From positions 1-64,000 of the forward strand of contig DFEW01000028.1 of the NCBI GenBank assembly GCA_002369195.1: a DNA stretch of 64,000 nt, given 5' to 3'. Below are positions 8,453-16,047 of the stretch, in pieces. The notes beneath the pieces were generated by a model that searched no databases, had not been told where the DNA came from, and saw only the letters and a program-made list of their open reading frames with translations. This DNA is from Christensenella sp. UBA3792 (GTDB lineage Bacteria; Bacillota; Clostridia; Christensenellales; CAG-138). The translations under genes were made by a program, and so were the position numbers. The number at the start of each line of letters is the position of its first letter. Position 1 is the first letter of the stretch.

Positions 8453-9286
8453 TTAGTATGCAATGCGGCAATAGCCGTTTTTCAAAGGAAGCGCAAACGC
8501 GTTGTCGAACACCAGATACTGCATGCTGTACAGGCGCTCGCCGCGTAAGCCGCTGTCTGTGGGGACCAGGGCGTGAACGGTCTTTCCCGCTTCTCTTTCG
8601 ATGTGTTTGAGCAGCGCTGCATACCCCGCTTCGTTTTGTGCGAGCAGTTCGAAGACCATGCCGGAATCGTTCCCGCAAAGGTAACCGACCGGCGTTTTTC
8701 CGTCATAAGCGATCCACGTTTTCGCGTTGTCCGACGCGTAATCGGACAGCACGGCGGCAAATTCCGCCTCGTCGCGCAGCTGCATCCCGTCATGCGTTTC
8801 CATCGCCGCATGATAGACGGACAGCAGATCGGCAATCACCGCGCCTTCCGCAATGCGAAGCGGTGCTTGTGCGGTTGCTGCGTCCGAACTGACCCGCAGA
8901 ATGTCCGCGCCGTTGCGAAAGCCGAGCGACGCGTAGAGCGTTTCTGAGACCGGATGCAGATAGCAGCAGGCAAAGCCGTTCGCCTTTGCGTTGTCGATCA
9001 GACGTGTCATGAGTTCGCGCATCAGACCGCGTCCGCGATACGCGGGCAGTGTGGAAACGCCTGCGACGAGCAGCGCTTTTTGGTCGCATCCTTCCGCGCG
9101 GATATAGGTCGGACGTCCGAGCGTCATCGCGATCAGCGCGCCGTTCTCGAACGCGCCGAACGAGTATTCGGGATGAAACCGGTGCGCAAAATACCATTGC
9201 GTAAACGCAGGTTCTTCTTCAAAGATTTCCTGCCACATCGCCTGCGCCTGCGGGCGATCTTCCGTTCGGAGCATGCGGATCGTCAC
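8453..9286 (-). CDS. GNAT-family N-acetyltransferase (two-domain)
   Basis: A 277-residue protein whose first half is a complete GNAT domain. The acetyl-CoA motif reads VSTLPAYRGRGLMRELM (near 78-94), followed by YLHPVSETLYASLGF, typical of this enzyme group. The second half (about 130-277) looks like a degenerate second GNAT-like domain, similar in layout to Eis-type acetyltransferases. The acceptor substrate is unknown. Its ATG overlaps the rodA stop by four bases. The co-occurrence with a cell-elongation flippase/polymerase is probably operon convenience, not proof of a wall role. Confidence 0.82.
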   Translation of the reverse strand: MTIRMLRTEDRPQAQAMWQEIFEEEPAFTQWYFAHRFHPEYSFGAFENGALIAMTLGRPTYIRAEGCDQKALLVAGVSTLPAYRGRGLMRELMTRLIDNAKANGFACCYLHPVSETLYASLGFRNGADILRVSSDAATAQAPLRIAEGAVIADLLSVYHAAMETHDGMQLRDEAEFAAVLSDYASDNAKTWIAYDGKTPVGYLCGNDSGMVFELLAQNEAGYAALLKHIEREAGKTVHALVPTDSGLRGERLYSMQYLVFDNAFALPLKNGYCRIAY

Positions 9287-10449
9287 AGCTGTCTCCCTCC
9301 CGCCGCGCGGGCATAGACGCTCATCGCGATGCCCACGCAGGCAAACGACGCCAAAATATTTGAACCGCCGTAGCTGATAAACGGCAGCGGAATGCCGGTG
9401 ACCGGCATGGCGCCGAGGTTCATGGCGACGTTTTCAAAGATGTGCGCCGCGAGCATGACCGTGCAGCCGACTGCAAGGCAGCGGCCGAACGTATCGCGCG
9501 CGACGAGCGCGGTGTGCAGCCAATGGAACAGCAGCAGAAAGAACACGATGATCAGCATCATCGCGCCGAAGAACCCAAGTCCTTCACCGATGCCCGAAAA
9601 GATAAAATCCGAATGCCGGATCGGCACATAGCCCTGCTGAATCAGCGTTCCCTTGGTAAAGTACCCTTTGCCCCAGAAGCCACCGCTGCCGATGATCTGC
9701 TTTGCGTGCAGCACATTGAGACCCGCGCCTTCCAGATCGCGCGTGGGGTCCAAAAACACGCGGATGCGCTCCTTCTGCACGTCGGTCAGAACGACCATCC
9801 AGCTGACGATCCCGCCGACGCCCATCGCGAACAAACCGCCGATCACGTAACGCCAGCGGATGCGTACGCAGAACAGGATTCCGCCGAAGATGATCAGCAT
9901 GACCATCGCGGTGCCGAAGTCGTTCTGCAGGATGACGAGCAGGAACGGCACAAAGAAGATCAGAAACAACCGGAGAAAATCGCGCAGCGCGGAGATCGGT
10001 CCTCTGCGGTCGTAAATCTCCGACGCCGCCTTCCCGAGTACGACGATCAGCACAACCTTGGTGATCTCCGACGGCTGAAATGCGCGCGTGCCGAGGTTGT
10101 ACCAGCCGAGCGCGCCGCGCGTGCTTTCGCCCGCAATGACAAGCAGCGCAAGCAGAACGATGCAGACGATGTATGCGACCTTCGTGAACGGCTTGTACTT
10201 GTCGTAATCAAAGATGGCAAGCGGGATCAGTGCCGCAAGCGAGATCAGAATGTTCGCAACCTGCCGCGAAAAGAACTGAAAGTTCAGCCGATTGAAGAAC
10301 GCCTCAAAGCTCGTTTCCGTGCCGTCGAATGGGTCGGACAGGACGTTCAGAAGCGAAACGAGACCGAACAGAACCAAGGCCGCTACCAATACAATCGTAA
10401 TGATATCGACCCGATATGGTGCTTTGGTTCTGATCGGTCGTTTGTTCAT
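9283..10449 (-). CDS. rodA: RodA/FtsW (SEDS) peptidoglycan glycosyltransferase
   Basis: A 388-residue polytopic protein with about ten membrane segments and the SEDS signature. Family elements include LGWYNLGTRAFQPSE, ILQNDFGTAMVML, the periplasmic stretch IGSGGFWGKGYFTKGTLIQQGYVPIRHSDFIFS, and the C-terminal MPVTGIPLPFISYGGSN. SEDS proteins polymerise lipid II glycan strands with a class B PBP. The QQGYVP.RHSDFIF motif favours RodA (elongation) over FtsW, which usually has PEAHTDFIFA. The ribosome-binding site is weak (GGAT). No PBP2 gene is nearby. Confidence 0.9.
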   Translation of the reverse strand: MNKRPIRTKAPYRVDIITIVLVAALVLFGLVSLLNVLSDPFDGTETSFEAFFNRLNFQFFSRQVANILISLAALIPLAIFDYDKYKPFTKVAYIVCIVLLALLVIAGESTRGALGWYNLGTRAFQPSEITKVVLIVVLGKAASEIYDRRGPISALRDFLRLFLIFFVPFLLVILQNDFGTAMVMLIIFGGILFCVRIRWRYVIGGLFAMGVGGIVSWMVVLTDVQKERIRVFLDPTRDLEGAGLNVLHAKQIIGSGGFWGKGYFTKGTLIQQGYVPIRHSDFIFSGIGEGLGFFGAMMLIIVFFLLLFHWLHTALVARDTFGRCLAVGCTVMLAAHIFENVAMNLGAMPVTGIPLPFISYGGSNILASFACVGIAMSVYARAAGGRQL

Positions 10450-10597
10450 TGATCCGATGATGTACCGTGCACGCTTTGCGGGCGCAGCGTCGGTCTCCGT
10501 CTTCTATGCAAAACCGGTTGCGCTCACCGAGCTTTTACGCATCACATTGTTGCAGTCCGCCTTGATCCGCATTGCTTCGCGGCAAAGCTTCCTGTAT

Positions 10598-11419
10598 TCA
10601 ACGCTCTTCCTCCTGAGAATTGATCTGACGGTCCAGCGCATAAAACGCATCCCGCAGTTCTTCGTTTGTGTCAAACATATCGCTGTACGCTTCAAGGAGC
10701 ACCGCTCCCGAGAAGCCCTTTTGCAGCAAGGCATCCGTGATCGCGCGAAAATCCACGCTTCCCTTCGGCGGCAGGCAGTAGCGCTTTATACCGTCTGAAA
10801 GCATACAATCGCACGCATGCACCGCGATGATGTGCTCGCCGAGCGCGTCAACGAACGCAAGCGGATCGACGCCCGCGCGGATCGCCTGCTTGATGTCGAG
10901 CGTATGATACAGAGGACGCTTGATCAGCGCGTGGATGCTGCGCCCGATTTCCGGCGTCGGCATAATGCTGTAGCTGACGTTTTCCAGCGTCAGATGCATG
11001 CCGTGATCCTCCGCCATGTCGGAGAGCCGGTCGAAGATCGGCGCAAGGCGTTCGAGCTGCAGATTCTTCGCAACGCCGTTCAAAACGACCGGACCGTGCA
11101 TCACGTAATGATCCGCGCCGAGCCGTTCGCCCGCCTTGAGAACCGCCTCATACCCCTTTTGCGCATCCGCGCGCTGCCGCGGGTGCGGCGTAAAAAGCAG
11201 CGGCTCAAACTGCAGACTCATCGGATGTACGGCAACGACCCTGACGCCCGCGTCGTCCGAACGCTGTTTCAGCTGTTCGATAAATGCCGGCTCGTACTCA
11301 TACGAGCTGTTGAGATAATACTCGGCATATTTGACGCCCCATCTGCCGAACAGCGCCGGCGCATCCTCGAGCATCAGCTTATCGAAAAAGCTTGCTGTTG
11401 AAATCCCCGTTTTGACCAT
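10598..11419 (-). CDS. Sugar phosphate isomerase/epimerase-like TIM barrel (AP endonuclease family 2 fold)
   Basis: A 273-residue protein of the xylose-isomerase-like TIM barrel superfamily. Recognisable metal-site segments are VVAVHPMSLQ, HYVMHGP, MHLTLENVSYS (Glu ligand), YHTLDIKQAI, IIAVHACDC and a terminal VLLEAYSD. Members interconvert sugar or inositol derivatives, or repair DNA (Nfo); the absence of the Nfo-specific motif arrangement favours a sugar enzyme. The substrate is unknown. A strong promoter overlaps the translation start, leaving almost no leader. The 148 bases between it and rodA contain no gene or clear signal. Confidence 0.82.
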   Translation of the reverse strand: MVKTGISTASFFDKLMLEDAPALFGRWGVKYAEYYLNSSYEYEPAFIEQLKQRSDDAGVRVVAVHPMSLQFEPLLFTPHPRQRADAQKGYEAVLKAGERLGADHYVMHGPVVLNGVAKNLQLERLAPIFDRLSDMAEDHGMHLTLENVSYSIMPTPEIGRSIHALIKRPLYHTLDIKQAIRAGVDPLAFVDALGEHIIAVHACDCMLSDGIKRYCLPPKGSVDFRAITDALLQKGFSGAVLLEAYSDMFDTNEELRDAFYALDRQINSQEEER

Positions 11420-11426
11420 AAATACC

Positions 11427-11455
11427 TCTATAGCATTGTATCATTCTTTTGTCAA
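11427..11455 (-). promoter_or_regulatory. Promoter of the TIM-barrel isomerase, nearly leaderless
   Basis: On the minus strand TTGACA and TATAGA are spaced by 17 bases. The -10 ends 7 bases from the ATG, so transcription would begin at or within a base or two of the start codon. Confidence 0.75.
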
Positions 11456-11519
11456 GATAGAAAGAGCAAATTTGTTTTTGCCACGCAAAAATATTTTTAG
11501 TTTTCAACGACTTTTCCTG

Positions 11520-11548
11520 TTTACAAACCGCGAAAATGAGTGTATGAT
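11520..11548 (+). promoter_or_regulatory. Promoter of the PLP enzyme
   Basis: TTTACA and TATGAT are separated by 17 bases. A small hairpin, CGTGCG/CGCACG (11562-11577), lies in the leader of about 60 bases before the strong site AAAAGGAG. Confidence 0.7.
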
Positions 11549-11618
11549 ATAAGCGTTAGGACGTGCGGTTTCGCACGGCAAAAGATTCCGAAAAAATCAG
11601 AAAAGGAGCTATTTTCAA

Positions 11619-13094
11619 ATGATCGATCTGACAATGAATCGTGAGAATCTCAAGCGCTCCATCGAACGTGCGCGCGAGAAGAACATCATCATCCCGACTT
11701 TTGCACAGATGGAAGATCCGTCGAAGATCCCCGAAGCGATTCAGGACAAGCTGACGCATGTCGGTCTTTGGGACGTCAATCCGCTCAACCTGTTCCGTAT
11801 CACCTGGAGAAACAACCCCGTCGAAAAGGGCGGCGACGGCAAGTACGGTGATGTCAACTATATCGAGCTTCCGAAAGAGCTCACCGGCGTCAAGGCGCGC
11901 ATCGTCCTTCTGACCGGCAAATGGTTCCCCACCGGCTGCCACAAGGTCGGCGCATCCTTCGGCTGCCTCGTCCCGCGTCTCGTGACCGGTCAGTTCGATC
12001 CGACGTATCATCACGCAGTATGGCCCTCCACCGGCAACTACTGCCGCGGCGGCGCGTTCAACTCCAAGCTCCTCGCCTGCGACTCTGTAGCGATCCTTCC
12101 GGCGGAAATGTCCAAGGAACGCTTTGATTGGCTTTCGAAGATCGCGGGTCAGGTCATCGCAACCCCGGGCTGCGAGTCCAACGTCAAGGAAATCTTCGAC
12201 AAGACCTGGGAACTCAAAAAGGATCCGTCCATGATGATCTTCAACCAGTTCGAAGAAATGGGCAATCCGCTCTGGCACTACAATGTGACCGGCAGAGCGA
12301 TCTACGATGCGGTTGAGCAGATTCGCGGCGAAGGCGACCGTTTTGCGGGTGCGGCGTTCACCAGCGGTTCCGCAGGCACGATGAGCGCGGGCGATTTCCT
12401 GAAGGAAAAGTATCCGGGTTCGAAGCTCGCCGTCGGCGAAGCGCTCCAGTGCCCGACGCTGCTGAACAACGGCTTCGGCGGTCACCGCATCGAAGGCATC
12501 GGGGACAAGCACGTTCCGTGGATCCACAACGTCAAGAATACCGACATGGTCATCGCGATCGACGATGAAGACAGCCAGAAGCTCCTCCGTCTCTTCAACG
12601 ATCCGGTCGGTCTCAAATACCTCAAAGAGGTCGTCGGCGTTCCGGCAGAGACCGTCGATCAGCTTTCGCTGCTCGGCATTTCCGGCATCGCGAACATGCT
12701 TTGCTGCATCAAGATGGCGAAATACTACGAGCTCACCGAGCACGACATTCTCGCAACCGTCGGCACCGACTCCGCGGTCATGTATCAGAGCCGTATTGCA
12801 GAGCTCGAAGAGCAGGACGGCGCCTACACCGAAGCGATGGCGGCGGCAGACTGGGCGGAGCATCTGCACGGCATCCGTACAGACACGATGGAAGAGCTCA
12901 CCTACTGGAGCCGCAAGCGCATACACAACCTCAAGTACTATACCTGGGTCGAGCAGCAGGGCAAGGACGTCCACGAGCTCAATGCACAGTGGTATGACGA
13001 GCACTATTGGACCGATATGCATGCACAGGTCACCGAGATCGACGCACTCATCAACGAGTTCAACGAAGAAACCGGTCTTCTCAAGAATCTGTAA
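11619..13094 (+). CDS. PLP-dependent fold-type II enzyme (cysteine synthase/TrpB-like superfamily), substrate unknown
   Basis: A 491-residue protein whose core resembles beta-family PLP enzymes. The segment TGCHKVGASFG is the likely Schiff-base lysine region, STGNYCRGGAFNSKLL the substrate/asparagine loop, and FTSGSAGTMSAGDFLK the glycine-rich phosphate-binding loop. Residues past about 400 form an acidic helical tail. Similar proteins in Clostridia are usually named only as PLP-dependent protein subunit beta; I do not know a tested function. It is monocistronic with its own promoter and terminator, a strong Shine-Dalgarno site and markedly uniform codons, which suggests high expression. Confidence 0.8.
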   Translation: MIDLTMNRENLKRSIERAREKNIIIPTFAQMEDPSKIPEAIQDKLTHVGLWDVNPLNLFRITWRNNPVEKGGDGKYGDVNYIELPKELTGVKARIVLLTGKWFPTGCHKVGASFGCLVPRLVTGQFDPTYHHAVWPSTGNYCRGGAFNSKLLACDSVAILPAEMSKERFDWLSKIAGQVIATPGCESNVKEIFDKTWELKKDPSMMIFNQFEEMGNPLWHYNVTGRAIYDAVEQIRGEGDRFAGAAFTSGSAGTMSAGDFLKEKYPGSKLAVGEALQCPTLLNNGFGGHRIEGIGDKHVPWIHNVKNTDMVIAIDDEDSQKLLRLFNDPVGLKYLKEVVGVPAETVDQLSLLGISGIANMLCCIKMAKYYELTEHDILATVGTDSAVMYQSRIAELEEQDGAYTEAMAAADWAEHLHGIRTDTMEELTYWSRKRIHNLKYYTWVEQQGKDVHELNAQWYDEHYWTDMHAQVTEIDALINEFNEETGLLKNL

Positions 13095-13101
13095 GGAACT
13101 T

Positions 13102-13134
13102 GCAAAAGAGCCCGCACCGCGCGGGCTCTTTTGC
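13102..13134 (+). terminator. Terminator of the PLP enzyme gene
   Basis: A 14-bp perfect stem (GCAAAAGAGCCCGC/GCGGGCTCTTTTGC) with a 5-base loop. Confidence 0.92.
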
Positions 13135-13135
13135 A

Positions 13136-13164
13136 TTGACGAATCGCGCAATTTCATGTAGAAT
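13136..13164 (+). promoter_or_regulatory. Promoter of radC, nearly leaderless
   Basis: TTGACG and TAGAAT are spaced by 17 bases directly after the terminator. The -10 ends 6 bases before the radC ATG and no Shine-Dalgarno sequence lies between. Confidence 0.75.
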
Positions 13165-13170
13165 AACGGT

Positions 13171-13947
13171 ATGAGTGAGAATTTGCACGCAGGGCATCGG
13201 GAACGCATTCGAAACGCATATCGGGAAAACGGCATGAACGGGTTACCGGATCATGCTGTTTTGGAGCTTCTGCTCACCTATGCGATCCCTCGCCGCGACG
13301 TCAACGGCATGGCACATCTGCTTCTGAAACGGTTCGGCTCCCTCGCCGCCGTTCTCGACGCGAAGCCGAACGAGCTCATGCAGGTCGACGGCATCGGCGA
13401 AAGCGCCGCAACCTTCCTGCATCTGGTATTCGACGTACACCGTCGGCTGAATCTGCTTTCAATGCAGAACGCGAACGGACGCACGCGTCTCGAAAATCCT
13501 CAGGACGCCTGCCGCTATGCGCTCGCGCTCGCCGCATCGGACCGAAACGAAACGCTTCGCGTGATTTCGCTCGACGCTTCCATGACCGTGCTGCACGACG
13601 ACGTTCTCGCCGTCGGCACACCGACGAAGGTTGCGTTTGAACCGCGCCGCGTTGTAGAAACCGGACTGCTGCACAACGCGCGCTATCTCATTCTGACGCA
13701 CAACCATCCGTCCGAGATCTTGGTTCCGTCCGGCGACGATATCGAAACCGCAAAAATGATTCAGGAGATCGCATCGAAGCTCGAAATGGATGTGCGCGAT
13801 CAGCTGATCCTTTCGAAGAATGCCGCGTACAGCTATCAGTACGACCGCGTATTCCTGTTCAGCACCCCCGCTGTCTGCCACGCAATGACGCTGGACGAAT
13901 ACTGCGATACCATCTGCGCACCGCGCAGCAGCAAACGTTTATCATAA
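13171..13947 (+). CDS. radC: RadC/JAB-domain protein
   Basis: A 258-residue protein with the family start LHAGHRERIR, a helix-hairpin-helix segment (ELMQVDGIGESAATFL) and a C-terminal JAMM/MPN domain. The metal motif reads LILTHNHPS followed after eight residues by Asp (GDD). A normal RadC would read HNHPSG; here a Glu follows the Ser and the Gly is shifted. RadC proteins were named for DNA repair but their role is unproven. The start fits the family and is the only ATG in the right place despite the missing ribosome-binding site. It heads a small operon with the next two genes. Confidence 0.92.
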   Translation: MSENLHAGHRERIRNAYRENGMNGLPDHAVLELLLTYAIPRRDVNGMAHLLLKRFGSLAAVLDAKPNELMQVDGIGESAATFLHLVFDVHRRLNLLSMQNANGRTRLENPQDACRYALALAASDRNETLRVISLDASMTVLHDDVLAVGTPTKVAFEPRRVVETGLLHNARYLILTHNHPSEILVPSGDDIETAKMIQEIASKLEMDVRDQLILSKNAAYSYQYDRVFLFSTPAVCHAMTLDEYCDTICAPRSSKRLS

Positions 13948-13958
13948 AGGAGTTTACC

Positions 13959-14231
13959 ATGCGAGCAAAGTGTCAGTGTCATATGCCGGATATCGCGAAC
14001 TGGACCATCATCCACATCACGGGACGCGACCGTGTGATCCGCTGCAGCGCATGCCGTCAGGTCTGGCATTCCTACGGCACATATACGAATGAACTGACCG
14101 AGAATCTCGTTTCGCCCTACGAATGGCGACGCATATTGCGCTCGCCGGACTATCATAAGGGCGAAGAAATCGAAGGCGAACCGGACAGCTATCTCGATCC
14201 GGAATTTGAAAGCAGGTTTGAGGACAAATGA
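13959..14231 (+). CDS. Small Cys-motif protein of unknown function
   Basis: A 90-residue protein with CQCHMPD near the N-terminus and CSACRQVW near residue 25-32, which together could bind one zinc ion. The C-terminus is acidic (EEIEGEPDSYLDPEFE). An AAAGGAG site stands 7 bases before the ATG. It lies between radC and gtrA and overlaps the latter by four bases. I do not recognise a family; a small nucleic-acid or protein-binding zinc module is possible. Confidence 0.75.
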   Translation: MRAKCQCHMPDIANWTIIHITGRDRVIRCSACRQVWHSYGTYTNELTENLVSPYEWRRILRSPDYHKGEEIEGEPDSYLDPEFESRFEDK

Positions 14232-14650
14232 AACACGAATTTCTCCGCACATTGAAGTATATCCTGATCGCCGCATCTGCAGGGATCATTCAGATCGGCA
14301 GCTTCACGCTGATGAACGAACTGATCGGCTGGGACTACTGGCTGAGCTACCTCATCGCGCTCGTGCTGTCCGTTGTTTGGAACTTCACGTTCAACCGCCG
14401 CTACACGTTCAAAAGCGCGTCAAATATCCCGAAGGCAATGGCGCTTGTCTTTGCGTATTACTGCGTCTTTACGCCACTCTCAACGCTTTTGGAGCATTAT
14501 CTGACCGACAAGCTGCATTGGAACGAATACCTTGTCACCGCGATCAACATGCTACTGAACCTCGCGACCGAGTTTCCCTATCAGCGCTTCGTCGTATTCA
14601 AAAAGACGATCGACACCAACGACCTCGCCAAAAAGGACCAGGCGCAATAA
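14228..14650 (+). CDS. GtrA family membrane protein
   Basis: A 140-residue protein with four membrane segments and the GtrA landmarks: early FLRTLKYILIAASAG, the central NFTFNRRYTFKS that follows the second segment, and a terminal FPYQRFVVFK. GtrA proteins are thought to move undecaprenyl-linked sugars across the membrane for glycosylation of surface polymers. The start overlaps the preceding stop (ATGA). No glycosyltransferase partner is adjacent. Confidence 0.88.
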   Translation: MKHEFLRTLKYILIAASAGIIQIGSFTLMNELIGWDYWLSYLIALVLSVVWNFTFNRRYTFKSASNIPKAMALVFAYYCVFTPLSTLLEHYLTDKLHWNEYLVTAINMLLNLATEFPYQRFVVFKKTIDTNDLAKKDQAQ

Positions 14651-14660
14651 CCGAATCCGA

Positions 14661-14684
14661 AAGCAGCCGATGGCTGCTTTTTTT
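14661..14684 (+). terminator. Terminator of the radC-gtrA operon
   Basis: The stem AAGCAGCC/GGCTGCTT with a 3-base loop is followed by seven T. Confidence 0.88.
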
Positions 14685-14775
14685 GTTTTGGCGCATTTAC
14701 TCTTTTACAGAGCCGTCTCCGCACTGCGGCATTTTGCGGACGCTCAGTCAAATCCCTCCTTATTGTGCAGGCCAA

Positions 14776-14801
14776 AGAAAAAACCACCCCGTAGGGTGGT
14801 T
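14776..14801 (-). terminator. Terminator of tRNA-Leu(TAA)
   Basis: On the minus strand AACCACCC/GGGTGGTT with a 4-base loop runs into a T-rich tract, 9 bases behind the tRNA. Confidence 0.85.
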
Positions 14802-14809
14802 CTTTTCTT

Positions 14810-14892
14810 TGGTGCGATTGGCGGGATTTGAACCCGCAAGGTTTCCCCGACGGATTTTAAGTCCGTTGTGTATGCCGTTCCACCACAATCGC
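14810..14892 (-). tRNA. tRNA-Leu (anticodon TAA)
   Basis: An 83-base class II tRNA with acceptor GCGATTG/CAATCGC, anticodon loop CTTAAAA, variable arm, A73 and encoded CCA. Confidence 0.94.
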
Positions 14893-14901
14893 ATCGGTAT
14901 T

Positions 14902-14929
14902 ATTTTACACGCTTTTGCGCATTTGTCAA
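14902..14929 (-). promoter_or_regulatory. Promoter of tRNA-Leu(TAA)
   Basis: TTGACA and TAAAAT on the minus strand are separated by 16 bases, 10 bases upstream of the tRNA and just behind the chrA stop codon. Confidence 0.85.
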
Positions 14930-14932
14930 CCG

Positions 14933-15520
14933 CTAAAGCGACAGGAGCCCGCCGAGCGTTCCGCCCGCAAGGATGAAGAACAGCGGATGGATTTTCGACG
15001 TTTTTTTCCAGAATGCAAAGAATGCGAATGCGGCAAACAGCCCAAGCCGCAGCAGAGACGTCCAGTCTGCAGAAAACGTGAACGTTCTGAAATTCGCCTT
15101 GACGTTGAGCGCAACGAGCAGCAGCGAAAACCCGGCTGCCGTGATCAGCCCGATCGCCGCGGGACGCAAGCTCGAAAACAAGCTCTGCACCAGATACGAA
15201 GACGCATATTTTTTGATCGCCTTTGCAACCAGAATGATGATGATCACCGACGGCGTGATCAATCCGAGCGTCGCTACGATCGAGCCGGGAACGCCTGCGA
15301 CGTTATAGCCGACGTACGTTGCGGCGTTGACACCGATCGGACCGGGCGTCGATTCCGCGATCGCGATGATGTTGGCAATTTCCGCTTCGGTGACCCATCC
15401 GTACACCGCGCCCATCTCACGGATAAAGGGAACGGTCGCAAGACCGCCGCCGACCGCGAACAGACCGGCTTTGAAGAATTCGAAAAACAGGAGGCCGAGG
15501 TTTTTGAGCAGCATCAGCAT
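14933..15520 (-). CDS. Chromate transporter (CHR) family protein, second half
   Basis: A 195-residue membrane protein of the short-chain CHR family with about six membrane segments. The CHR signature is seen as FFKAGLFAVGGGLATVPFI and AESTPGPIGVNAATYVGY. Short CHR proteins work as pairs encoded side by side, here with the gene just upstream. Family members export chromate, but many homologues have unknown anion substrates. The start at 15520 lies within the end of its partner gene, so the two are translationally coupled; GTG at 15532 and ATG at 15514 are alternatives. Confidence 0.9.
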   Translation of the reverse strand: MLMLLKNLGLLFFEFFKAGLFAVGGGLATVPFIREMGAVYGWVTEAEIANIIAIAESTPGPIGVNAATYVGYNVAGVPGSIVATLGLITPSVIIIILVAKAIKKYASSYLVQSLFSSLRPAAIGLITAAGFSLLLVALNVKANFRTFTFSADWTSLLRLGLFAAFAFFAFWKKTSKIHPLFFILAGGTLGGLLSL

Positions 15521-16047
15521 CGTTTCATCCACCCCCAAGCAAGACCGACGATCGCCGCGCCGAGCACGATGAACACCGGCGACACGCCGCCGACCGCGAC
15601 AAACAGGAACGCGAGCAGAAACATCACGAACGTCGTCGGATTGACGACCGTCTTTTTGAACAGCTTTAAGACCGCCGCGGAGATCAGCGCGCAAACGGCG
15701 ATGCGAATGCCCGCAAACACGTGTTGCACGATCGGATACGAGGCAAAGTTCTGCAGCACCGCAGCGATGACGATGATCAGCGCCATCGGCACGAGAATCA
15801 CGCCGAGTGAAGCGATGATCGCGCCGCGCACGCGCCTGACCTTATAGCCGACAAACGTTGCCGTATTGATCGCAATCACGCCCGGCGTACACTGTGCGAC
15901 CGCCATATAGTCGGTCAGCTCGTCCTCGGTAATGATATGATTCTTTTCAACCAGTTCGCGAATCAGCAGCGGCAGCATCGAATAGCCGCCGCCGATCATC
16001 ATCGATCCGATCTTCACAAACAGCGTGAACAGCTTCCAGAGACTCAC
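15514..16047 (-). CDS. Chromate transporter (CHR) family protein, first half
   Basis: A 177-residue CHR domain protein with FVKIGSMMIGGGYSMLPLL near the N-terminus and AQCTPGVIAINTATFVGYK, the hallmark repeat of the family. It pairs with the following CHR gene to make a heterodimeric transporter in the membrane. The start is a GTG at 16047 overlapping the upstream TGA (GTGA) with GGGAGG six bases before it; longer upstream readings are not in family. Confidence 0.9.
   Translation of the reverse strand: MSLWKLFTLFVKIGSMMIGGGYSMLPLLIRELVEKNHIITEDELTDYMAVAQCTPGVIAINTATFVGYKVRRVRGAIIASLGVILVPMALIIVIAAVLQNFASYPIVQHVFAGIRIAVCALISAAVLKLFKKTVVNPTTFVMFLLAFLFVAVGGVSPVFIVLGAAIVGLAWGWMKRC

Noticed and set aside
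11556-13235. A 559-codon open frame on the minus strand
   Set aside because: It is antisense to the PLP enzyme, has no ribosome site or family motif, and crosses the promoter and terminator of that gene.
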